Below, piece by piece: positions 1 through 5,109 of a DNA stretch of 9,275 bases (its first letter is position 1; each line of letters opens with the position of its first letter). The stretch spans positions 1 to 9,275 of the forward strand of contig DASRJH010000145.1 of NCBI GenBank assembly GCA_035649575.1, read 5' to 3'. This DNA comes from DASVAL01 sp035649575. GTDB lineage: Bacteria > Planctomycetota > UBA1135 > UBA2386. A program made the translations under genes and the position numbers. The notes beneath the pieces were generated by a model. It did no database searches, had not been told where the DNA came from, and saw only the letters and a list, made by a program, of their open reading frames with translations.

Positions 1-1959
1 GTCGGCGCGCGCTTCGTCGACGTGCTGCCGGTGCAGGACTGGGTGTTCGAGATCGACAACAAGTCGATCAACCACCGCCCCGATCTGTGGGGCCACTACG
101 GCTTCGCGCGCGAGCTCGCCGCGATCTACGGCCGCCCGCTCGCGCCGGCCGCGACGGCACAGCTGCCCGCGAGCGGCAGGAAGATCGAGGTCGTGATCGA
201 CGACAAGATCGGCTGCCCGCGCTACTGCGGGCTCGTGATCGACGGCGTGTCGGCCGGGCCTTCGCCGAACGAGCTGCGCTGGCAGCTCGCGGCGGTCGGT
301 CAGCGGGCGATCAACCTGCCGGTCGACGTTGGCAACTACGTGATGCTCGACCTCGGCCAGCCCGTGCACGCGTTCGACCTCGGCCACGTCGGCAACGGCC
401 CCGTGCGCGTACGGCGCGCGCGGAACGGCGAAGGGATCACGACGCTGGACGGCCAGGCGCGCAAGCTCACGGATCAGGATCTGCTGATCTGCAGCGGTGA
501 ACGGCCCGAAGCGCTGGCCGGCATCATGGGTGGGGCCGGCACGATGGTCGGCAAGACCACGACGAGCCTGTTCCTCGAGTCGGCGAACTTCCACGCGTCG
601 ACGATCCGCCGCACGAGCATGCGCCTCGGTCTGCGCACCGACGCGAGCGCGCGCTTCGAGAAGGCGCAGGACCCCGCCAACGCGGAGCTCGCGGTGCACT
701 GCTTCCTGCAGTGGCTGCAGAAGTACTGTCCTGCGGCCAAGGCCGCGGGCCCGCTCGTCGATCCCGCGGGCTTCCGCTACGAGCCGAAGAAGGTCGCACT
801 GCGCCGCGCGCGGCTGCGGCAGAAGCTCGGCCTCGAGCTCGAGGACGCCAAGGTCGCGGGCATCCTCGCGTCGCTGCAGTTCGGCGTCGCCGTCACCGAC
901 ACGGGCTTCGACGTCGTGGTGCCGAGCTTCCGCGCCACGAAGGACATCGCGATCGAAGACGACCTGATCGAAGAGGTCGGCCGCATGTTCCGCTACGACA
1001 ACATCCCCGAGCGGCCGCTGCACGGGGTGGTCGAGCCGCCGGCGCGCAACGAAGAGCTGTTCCTCGTGCGGCGACTGCTCGAGGTCGCGTGTGTCGACCT
1101 CGGCTGCAGCGAGGTCTACAACTACACGTTCGTGCCCGACCCCGTGTTGAAGGCCTGCAATGCGCTGGGCCACGCCTACGTACAGCTCAGCAACCCCGTG
1201 TCGCCCGAGCAGACGCGCGTGCGCCGCCACGTGCTGCCGAGCCTGCTCGCGAGCGTGCCGCAGAACCTGCGCCAACACGCCGAAGTGCGTCTGTGCGAGC
1301 ACGGCAAGGGCTATCACGCCGAGATGGCCGGCGATCACAAGCTGCCGCACGAGGTGCGCGAGCTCGCGTTCGTGTGGAGCCGCCGCGAGGGCAGCCATCC
1401 GTTCGGCGAGCTGCGCGAAGAGCTGCGCTCGCTGCTCTTGCGGCTCGGCTACCCGGCCGACCTGCAGCGCGTCTGGCACGGCACGGACCAGCCGTGGGTG
1501 CATCCGTCGCGCGCGGTGGCGATCGACCGCGACGGCTCGCCGGTCGGCTACGTTGCACACCTGCATCCCGCGGTCGCGCGCGCGATGGAGCTGCCCGCGA
1601 CGACGGCGATCGCGTGCCTCGACGTGCGGGCCCTGCTCGCGAACGGCCGCAAGATCGCGCGCTACGCGCCGGTGCCGGTGTTCCCCGTGCTGCCCGTCGA
1701 CGTCGCCCTGCTGGTTCCCGAAACAACGCAGGTCGCGGCGGCAGGCGAGTTCCTGCGCACGATCGGCCGCAAGCTCGTGCGCGACGTGCAGCTGTTCGAG
1801 GTCTACCGCGGCGAGCGACTGCCCGCGGGCAAGAAGAGTCTGAATTTCACGGTCACGCTCGGCGCCGACGACCGCACGTTGACCGACGAGGACGAGAGCA
1901 AGTATCTCGACAAGGTGCGCGAGCACGCCGCGACGATCGGCGGCGAGCTGCGCGGATAA
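1..1959 (+). CDS. pheT: Phenylalanine--tRNA ligase beta subunit (5'-truncated by window edge)
   Basis: Cytoplasmic beta subunit of the (alpha-beta)2 synthetase that charges tRNA-Phe. The frame is open from base 1, and the GTG at 22 is internal, so the gene starts upstream. 652 residues are visible against roughly 800 in a full-length bacterial PheT, so the N-terminal OB-type tRNA-binding domain is largely missing. Visible order, numbered from base 1: the stretch around NRPDLWGHYGFARELA (about 20-45); a B3/4 editing domain (about 70-225, with LPVDVGNYVMLDLGQPVHAFD and the LGLRTDASARFEK segment); a B5 domain (about 255-335, ending EEVGRMFRYDNIPE); a catalytic-core-like domain (about 350-540); and a C-terminal FDX-ACB anticodon-binding domain (about 555-652, with SLNFTVTLGADDRTLTDE). 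The stop is TAA. The exonuclease gene begins 25 bases downstream on the same strand, probably co-transcribed. pheS would be expected upstream, outside the window. Confidence 0.95.
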   Translation, partial: VGARFVDVLPVQDWVFEIDNKSINHRPDLWGHYGFARELAAIYGRPLAPAATAQLPASGRKIEVVIDDKIGCPRYCGLVIDGVSAGPSPNELRWQLAAVGQRAINLPVDVGNYVMLDLGQPVHAFDLGHVGNGPVRVRRARNGEGITTLDGQARKLTDQDLLICSGERPEALAGIMGGAGTMVGKTTTSLFLESANFHASTIRRTSMRLGLRTDASARFEKAQDPANAELAVHCFLQWLQKYCPAAKAAGPLVDPAGFRYEPKKVALRRARLRQKLGLELEDAKVAGILASLQFGVAVTDTGFDVVVPSFRATKDIAIEDDLIEEVGRMFRYDNIPERPLHGVVEPPARNEELFLVRRLLEVACVDLGCSEVYNYTFVPDPVLKACNALGHAYVQLSNPVSPEQTRVRRHVLPSLLASVPQNLRQHAEVRLCEHGKGYHAEMAGDHKLPHEVRELAFVWSRREGSHPFGELREELRSLLLRLGYPADLQRVWHGTDQPWVHPSRAVAIDRDGSPVGYVAHLHPAVARAMELPATTAIACLDVRALLANGRKIARYAPVPVFPVLPVDVALLVPETTQVAAAGEFLRTIGRKLVRDVQLFEVYRGERLPAGKKSLNFTVTLGADDRTLTDEDESKYLDKVREHAATIGGELRG

Positions 1960-1984
1960 CGCGGAGTTCGCGGCCACTGCCTGT

Positions 1985-2866
1985 ATGGTGAGCGCCGTGC
2001 AAGTCCATCTCGTCGACGGCACCTACGAGCTGTTCCGCAGCTACTACGGGGCACCACCGGCTCGAGCCCGCGACGGCCGCGAGGTCGGTGCCGTGCGCGG
2101 ACTGCTCGCGAGTCTCGGCTCGCTGCTGCGCGAGCCCGGGGTCACGCACGTCGCCTGCGCGTTCGACACGGTGATCGAGTCGTTTCGCAACGAGCTGTTC
2201 CCCGGCTACAAGACCGGGGATGGCATCGATCCGCTGTTGTGGGCGCAGTTCCCGCTCGCGGAACGCGCCGTGGCGGCGCTCGGCGTCGTGGTCTGGTCGA
2301 TGGTGGAGTTCGAGGCCGACGATGCACTCGCGACGGGGGCCTTGCGCTTCGGCGCGGATGCGCGCGTCGAGCGCGTCTGGGTCTGCACGCCGGACAAGGA
2401 TCTCGCGCAGGTGGTCCAGGGCGACCGCATCGTCCTCTTCGACCGCAAGAAGAAACTGGTGATCGACGAAGTCGGCGTGCAGGCGAAGTTCGGCGTCGCT
2501 CCGGCTTCGATCCCGGACCTGCTGGCTCTCGTCGGCGACGAACAGGACGGCATTCCGGGTCTGCCGCGCTGGGGCGGCAAGTCGGCGGCGGTCGTGCTCT
2601 CGCACTACGGACATCTCGAGTGGATCCCCGACGATGCGGCGCAGTGGCAGGTGAAGGTGCGCGGCGCCGAGGCGCTGGCCGGGAGTCTGGCCGAGCACCG
2701 CGAAGAGGCGCAGCTCTACAAGCGCCTCGCGACGCTGCGCACCGACGTGCCGCTCAGCGAGTCGCTCGACGAGCTGTGGTGGCACGGACCGCGTGCGGAG
2801 CTCGATGCGTTGTGCATCGAGATCGGCTACGAGAGCTTCGTCGAACGGTTGGCGCGCCCGCGATGA
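1985..2866 (+). CDS. Stand-alone 5'-3' exonuclease (PolA N-terminal / FEN-like)
   Basis: A 293-residue metal-dependent structure-specific 5' nuclease, the same fold as the N-terminal domain of DNA polymerase I and ExoIX. Its likely role is removing RNA primers or 5' flaps in replication and repair. Acidic metal-site residues are seen in the expected order: D11 (VHLVDGTYELF), D61 (CAFDT), E110/D112/D113 (EADDALATGA), D137/D139 (TPDKDLAQVV), D185/D188 (GDEQDGIPGLP). The last run leads into the helix-3-turn-helix DNA clamp (GLPRWGGKSA). No polymerase domain follows, so it is a separate polypeptide of about the size of the PolA exonuclease domain. Start: ATG at 1985 is used here. GTG at 1997 is also plausible, since it has a GGTGAG 4 nt upstream and would begin close to the first motif. 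It lies 25 bases after pheT, and its stop overlaps the next ORF by ATGA. A near copy of its C-terminal coding sequence recurs at 3006-3030. Confidence 0.9.
   Translation: MVSAVQVHLVDGTYELFRSYYGAPPARARDGREVGAVRGLLASLGSLLREPGVTHVACAFDTVIESFRNELFPGYKTGDGIDPLLWAQFPLAERAVAALGVVVWSMVEFEADDALATGALRFGADARVERVWVCTPDKDLAQVVQGDRIVLFDRKKKLVIDEVGVQAKFGVAPASIPDLLALVGDEQDGIPGLPRWGGKSAAVVLSHYGHLEWIPDDAAQWQVKVRGAEALAGSLAEHREEAQLYKRLATLRTDVPLSESLDELWWHGPRAELDALCIEIGYESFVERLARPR
2823..2847 (+). repeat. Direct repeat copy 1, within exonuclease C-terminus
   Basis: A 25-nt segment encoding the GYESFVER part of the exonuclease tail. It matches 3006-3030 at 23 of 25 positions with an offset of 183 nt, an exact multiple of three. 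Both copies therefore lie in the same reading frame. Confidence 0.6.
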
Positions 2867-3048
2867 CTGCCGGCGCGAGCGACGAGGTCAGGGCGTTCGT
2901 GGCCGCGGTGGCGGCTGAGAATCGCCGGCAAGGCCGCGAGGGCAGCTTCTGCAAATGCCATCACGTCGTGTGCGACGCCGCGCTCGCGCTCGGCCGCCGT
3001 GCAAGTCGGCTACGAGAGCTTGTTCGAACGCAGGTGCGTCTGACCTGA
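2863..3048 (+). CDS. Small Cys/His-rich hypothetical protein, probably rearranged at its 3' end
   Basis: A 61-residue ORF whose ATG overlaps the exonuclease TGA (ATGA), an arrangement typical of translational coupling. The first 45 or so residues use mainly G/C-ending codons like the surrounding genes. They carry a C30-x-C32-H33-H34-x2-C37 cluster (FCKCHHVVCD) that could bind a metal. From about base 3000 the codon choice changes (CGT, GCA, AGT, CTA, CGA, CTT, GTT), and the DNA in a different frame matches the end of the exonuclease gene. The predicted C-terminus (SRLRELVRTQVRLT) therefore probably comes from a rearrangement rather than the original gene. I do not recognise a family. It may be a truncated remnant of a once longer gene, or not expressed. 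Confidence 0.4.
   Translation: MTAGASDEVRAFVAAVAAENRRQGREGSFCKCHHVVCDAALALGRRASRLRELVRTQVRLT
3006..3030 (+). repeat. Direct repeat copy 2 / remnant of an exonuclease C-terminus
   Basis: Read in the exonuclease frame, this copy lies within a short open stretch from GTG 2999 to TGA 3041-3043 that encodes QVGYESLFERRCV, against IEIGYESFVERLARPR in the intact gene. The differences are mostly conservative (I/V, F/L), so the similarity holds at protein as well as DNA level. It looks like a fragment of a diverged exonuclease copy or a recombination scar. Upstream of about 2999 the similarity is lost. Confidence 0.4.
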
Positions 3049-3204
3049 CTCCTGATCTGCTGCCGGGCGACCAGCAACCCTCTCGCGAATCGCATCGATG
3101 GCTCCGTTGCCACTCGCAACTTGCCGAGCCCTGCAGAGGGCCGCACGTTGCCGAGCTGGCCTTGGTCAGCTAGTCTGCGCGCGTAGCGACATCACGAGAC
3201 AAGA
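3049..3204 (+). promoter_or_regulatory. Leader region of hicBA with small inverted and direct repeats
   Basis: This 156-base non-coding gap holds two adjacent perfect 5-bp hairpins: GTTGC-CACTC-GCAAC at 3106-3120 and GCCCT-GCAG-AGGGC at 3128-3141. A 9-nt direct repeat TTGCCGAGC occurs at 3121-3129 and 3148-3156. A possible sigma-70 promoter is TTGCCG (3148-3153), 17 nt, TAGTCT (3171-3176). It matches the -35 consensus at 4 of 6 positions and the -10 at 3 of 6, and would fire into hicB. The repeats could be operator half-sites for the toxin-antitoxin complex. All of this is weak and read by eye. Confidence 0.25.
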
Positions 3205-3414
3205 ATGCGCACGTTCACCACGATCGTAGAGCGCGACCCGGATACTGGGCTGTACGTCGGTTCCGTGCCTGGTTGGCCGGGCGCGCACAGTCAGGGTGCG
3301 ACCCTTGACGAGCTCGAGAAGAACCTGCGGGAAGTGATCGCGATGCTTCTCGAAGACGGCGACCCCAAACTCGAGTCCGAGTTCGTAGGGACTCAGACGA
3401 TTCGGGTTGCCTAG
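3205..3414 (+). CDS. hicB: HicB-family antitoxin (short form)
   Basis: 69 residues forming one HicB partial-RNase-H-like domain. It begins FTTIVERDPDTGLYVGSVPGWPG, followed by SQGATLDELEKNLREVIAMLLEDG, the classic HicB pattern of two strands, a PG turn and a helix. It is the antitoxin that binds and blocks the HicA mRNA interferase in the cytoplasm. It belongs to the short class without a C-terminal helix-turn-helix or ribbon-helix-helix, so DNA binding, if any, would need the complex or another protein. The ATG has only a weak GAG (3196-3198) upstream. The gene order is antitoxin first, with hicA beginning one base after this TAG if GTG 3416 is used. The local GC is lower than in the flanking housekeeping genes, which fits acquisition as a cassette. 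Confidence 0.88.
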   Translation: MRTFTTIVERDPDTGLYVGSVPGWPGAHSQGATLDELEKNLREVIAMLLEDGDPKLESEFVGTQTIRVA

Positions 3415-3415
3415 G

Positions 3416-3931
3416 GTGGGCTCGATACCGGTCTTGAAACCGCGCGAAGTCGCAGCCCTCTTGGTGCGTCTCGGGTTTCAGGAGGTCCGCCAGCGAGGAT
3501 CTCATCGGCAGTACCGTCATCCCGATGGGCGGGGCACGACGATTCCCTTTCATGCTGGACGCGATGTCTCTCCGACGTTGCTTCGCAAGATCGCCAAGGA
3601 CATCTCGGGCATCGTTGAACAACAAACCAGCCAAAGGACCCGACGCACACGAAGCTGGCCGCCGTATCGGGCTCATGCGCGTTGCACATTCGCCCGGAAT
3701 CGCTTCCTAGGTGCGCAGCCGGTCGAGCAGATCCTGCACGAAGCGCGCGGTCAGGCCCCACAGCAGGTCGGTGCCGAACAGGAAATGCGGACTCGTGCGC
3801 AGTTGCTGACCCGTGGCAGTCGGCGGTGGCGCCTTCTCCTCCCAGCGCGTGGCGTCGAGCAGTTCGCGCAGCGGCACGTACAGGACGCGGGCGACTTCGC
3901 GCGGGTCGGTGTACACGGGAACAGGCTGTAA
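3416..3931 (+). CDS. hicA: HicA-family mRNA interferase toxin with abnormal read-through C-terminus
   Basis: The double-stranded-RNA-binding-like HicA fold spans about residues 1-70 from GTG 3416: SIPVLKPREVAALLVRLGF, the catalytic-histidine segment RQRGSHRQYRHPDG (His30), TTIPFHAGRD and SPTLLRKIAKDISGIVEQQ. HicA toxins cleave mRNA during translation and are neutralised by HicB. They usually end a few residues past the KDIG-type helix, at about 75-80 residues. Here no in-frame stop occurs until TAA 3929-3931, giving 171 residues. The last 225 bases lie antisense to the Nudix gene, and the tail (QTSQRTRRTRSWPPYRAH...) resembles no domain I know. I infer that the native stop was lost, for example by rearrangement at the cassette's 3' edge. 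The domain itself appears whole. TTG 3407 is an alternative start overlapping hicB, and either would be coupled to hicB translation. An additional residue (DISGI instead of the usual DIGI-like run) is seen in the last helix. Confidence 0.75.
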   Translation: MGSIPVLKPREVAALLVRLGFQEVRQRGSHRQYRHPDGRGTTIPFHAGRDVSPTLLRKIAKDISGIVEQQTSQRTRRTRSWPPYRAHARCTFARNRFLGAQPVEQILHEARGQAPQQVGAEQEMRTRAQLLTRGSRRWRLLLPARGVEQFAQRHVQDAGDFARVGVHGNRL

Positions 3932-4270
3932 GCGACCGACGATGCAGTGCACGACGATGCCCGAGGAGCTCTCGCGCGCCGGCAGGCCACCGAAGATCGT
4001 GACCGCCGTCGCGGACACGCCGATCTCCTCGCTGCACTCGCGCAACGCGCACGCGAGCGGGTCCTCGTCGCCACTGCGCATGCCGCCGGGAAAGCCGATC
4101 TGACCCGCGTGCTGGCGCATGTCCGTTGGCCGCACGAGCAGCAGCACGTGATCTTCGGCGTCCCGCTGCACGATCGGGCACAACACCGCCGCCGCGTGCA
4201 AGGCGGTGCGGTTCCAGACGCGCGGCACGGCGTCGAGGCGTGCTCTGAGGGTTTCGTCGAGGTGCAGCAT
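3707..4270 (-). CDS. Nudix hydrolase, NudL-like CoA pyrophosphatase
   Basis: 187 residues. A complete Nudix box lies at residues 63-85: G63-x5-E69-x7-R77-E78-C-S-E81-E82-I-G84-V85, matching GX5EX7REUXEEXGU. It is preceded by LLLVRPTDMRQHAGQIGFPGG, the signature of the CoA-pyrophosphatase (NudL/YeaB) subgroup. That subgroup hydrolyses CoA or its derivatives to 3',5'-ADP and 4'-phosphopantetheine, using Mg or Mn. The end LLWGLTARFVQDLL is also typical of NudL, so the 3' end is genuine coding sequence although hicA runs antisense through its last 225 bases. The start ATG (4268-4270 on this strand) has no clear Shine-Dalgarno. It is divergent from the peroxidase-like gene across an 86-base gap. 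Confidence 0.9.
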   Translation of the reverse strand: MLHLDETLRARLDAVPRVWNRTALHAAAVLCPIVQRDAEDHVLLLVRPTDMRQHAGQIGFPGGMRSGDEDPLACALRECSEEIGVSATAVTIFGGLPARESSSGIVVHCIVGRLQPVPVYTDPREVARVLYVPLRELLDATRWEEKAPPPTATGQQLRTSPHFLFGTDLLWGLTARFVQDLLDRLRT

Positions 4271-4283
4271 CGGCGGTCGTGAT

Positions 4284-4302
4284 CCGTCTGCTTACCGTCT
4301 GC
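4284..4302 (+). repeat. 8-nt direct repeat in the divergent intergenic region
   Basis: CCGTCTGC occurs at 4284-4291 and again at 4295-4302, an 11-nt period (about one helical turn). It lies in the 86-base gap between the divergent Nudix and peroxidase-like genes. It could be a pair of regulator half-sites, but chance is not excluded in GC-rich DNA. I see no convincing -35/-10 pair in this gap. Confidence 0.25.
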
Positions 4303-4356
4303 GCCGTTGCCGGGCTACGGTTGCATACCCGAGACCCGCGGAACCCGCGATCCACG

Positions 4357-4962
4357 ATGCCCTACATCCACCAATTCTCCGACGAGGAAGCGACCGGCCC
4401 GGTGCGAGAGGAGCTCGACGCGGCGCGAACGCGCGCGGGCCGCGTCTGGAACATCGTGCGCATCATGACGCCGAACGCGGCGGTGCTGCGTGCTTCGATG
4501 CAGATGTATCGCGCGGTGATGTTCGGGGACTCGCCGCTGCTGCGGCACCAGCGCGAGATGCTCGCGGTCGTCGTCAGCAAGGCCAATCACTGCGTCTATT
4601 GAGTGCGCGCCCATGCGAACGACCTCCGTGCCGAGGTCGCCTTCCTTGCTCTGGACCAGCAGCGAGATGCCTACGTCGAAGCACTCGCGCGCGACTGGCG
4701 CACTGCACCGCTTGCACCGTTGGACCGCGCCTTGTGCCTCTTCGCCGAGAAACTGACGCTGCAGCCCACGGCGATGGGGGAGGCCGACATCACAGCGCTG
4801 CGTGCGGCCGGCGCGTCGGATCCCGCGATCCACGACGCGACCCAGGTGGTCGGCTACTTCAACTACATCAACCGCGTCGCGGACGCGCTCGGCGTGGAGC
4901 TCGAGACCTTCGTGCGCGCCTGGGGCGAAGGACCGGGAGGCGCCGGCTCCGGACCTCGCTAG
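4357..4962 (+). CDS. AhpD-like peroxidase-related selenoprotein (in-frame TGA read as Sec, CxxU)
   Basis: Translated through TGA 4600-4602, this is a 201-residue member of the carboxymuconolactone decarboxylase/AhpD family (the 'uncharacterized peroxidase-related enzyme' group). It has a typical start, MPYIHQFSDEEATGPVREEL, and then VWNIVRIMTPNAAVLRASM. The active site reads E67-x11-C79-V-Y-U82-V-R-A-H86, with N-D-L-R-A-E following. That spacing equals the E118/C130/C133/H137 proton-relay site of mycobacterial AhpD, with the TGA in place of the second (peroxidatic) cysteine. Both sides of the TGA are in one frame and together make a full-length domain: LDRALCLFAEKLTLQPTAM, DITALRAAG, IHDATQVVGYFNYINRVADALGV. 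The true terminator is TAG. TGA is an ordinary stop in neighbouring genes, so this is not a general code change. A SECIS-like hairpin follows at 4620-4639. The likely function is thiol/selenol-dependent peroxide reduction in the cytoplasm. The start is ATG 4357, fitted to family N-termini, although no Shine-Dalgarno is visible. The alternatives are a nonsense mutation or a base error at that one codon. Confidence 0.85.
4600..4602 (+). other. Putative selenocysteine codon (TGA recoding site)
   Basis: This in-frame TGA occupies position four of the CxxC redox motif in the peroxidase-like gene. Flanking codons read TGC GTC TAT TGA GTG CGC GCC CAT, i.e. C-V-Y-U-V-R-A-H. Without recoding, translation would stop after 81 residues and lose the catalytic histidine and the C-terminal half. 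Confidence 0.8.
4620..4639 (+). promoter_or_regulatory. Putative bacterial SECIS hairpin
   Basis: A perfect 7-bp stem, CGACCTC (4620-4626) with GAGGTCG (4633-4639), closes a 6-nt loop CGTGCC (4627-4632). The stem starts 17 nt after the TGA, and 24 nt separate the TGA from the loop. This lies within the 16-37 nt window published for bacterial SECIS elements, and a G is present among the first two loop bases, as that model requires. The G-U pair in the loop resembles the G and U contacted by SelB in the E. coli fdhF element. It was folded by eye, with no energy calculation. Confidence 0.65.
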
Positions 4963-5078
4963 CCCAGGTCGATGCACAGCGAACCCGATCGAGACGGCCC
5001 GCTGGCCGCCGCGCCGAGTTCTTCTGGCAACGCGAGTTGCTCGCCGTCCTCCGAGGAGAATCGCCTCACCGCAAGGAA

Positions 5079-5094
5079 CCGCGGCCGGCCGCGG
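5079..5094 (+). repeat. 16-bp perfect palindrome upstream of the sigma-factor gene
   Basis: CCGCGGCCGGCCGCGG is a perfect inverted repeat, 15 nt before the preferred GTG start at 5110. Between the TAG of the peroxidase-like gene and this start (4963-5109) the potential codons have fewer G/C third positions (about 74% by hand count) than the genes. I therefore treat this stretch as a leader. The palindrome could be an operator or an RNA hairpin that occludes initiation. It could also be chance in GC-rich DNA. Confidence 0.35.
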
Positions 5095-5109
5095 CATCCT
5101 GCTGTCAAC

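Noticed and set aside
3608..3700. Possible integron attC-like site after hicA (GTTGAAC near 3614 and GTTGCAC near 3688)
   Set aside because: The outer triplets could pair, but I could not build the required L-box pairing with proper spacing, and no second site flanks the cassette.
4603..4962. A separate gene starting at GTG 4603 immediately after the TGA
   Set aside because: It has the same frame and continues the AhpD domain with the catalytic His. Alone it would lack the N-terminal half and the CxxC motif. The read-through selenoprotein explains both halves.
4972..5109. 46-residue N-terminal extension of the sigma fusion from ATG 4972
   Set aside because: It is Ser/Arg-rich with more A/T-ending codons than the gene body and contains the 16-bp palindrome. 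GTG 5110 fits the usual sigma N-terminus. It is not fully excluded, since an AGG lies shortly upstream of 4972.
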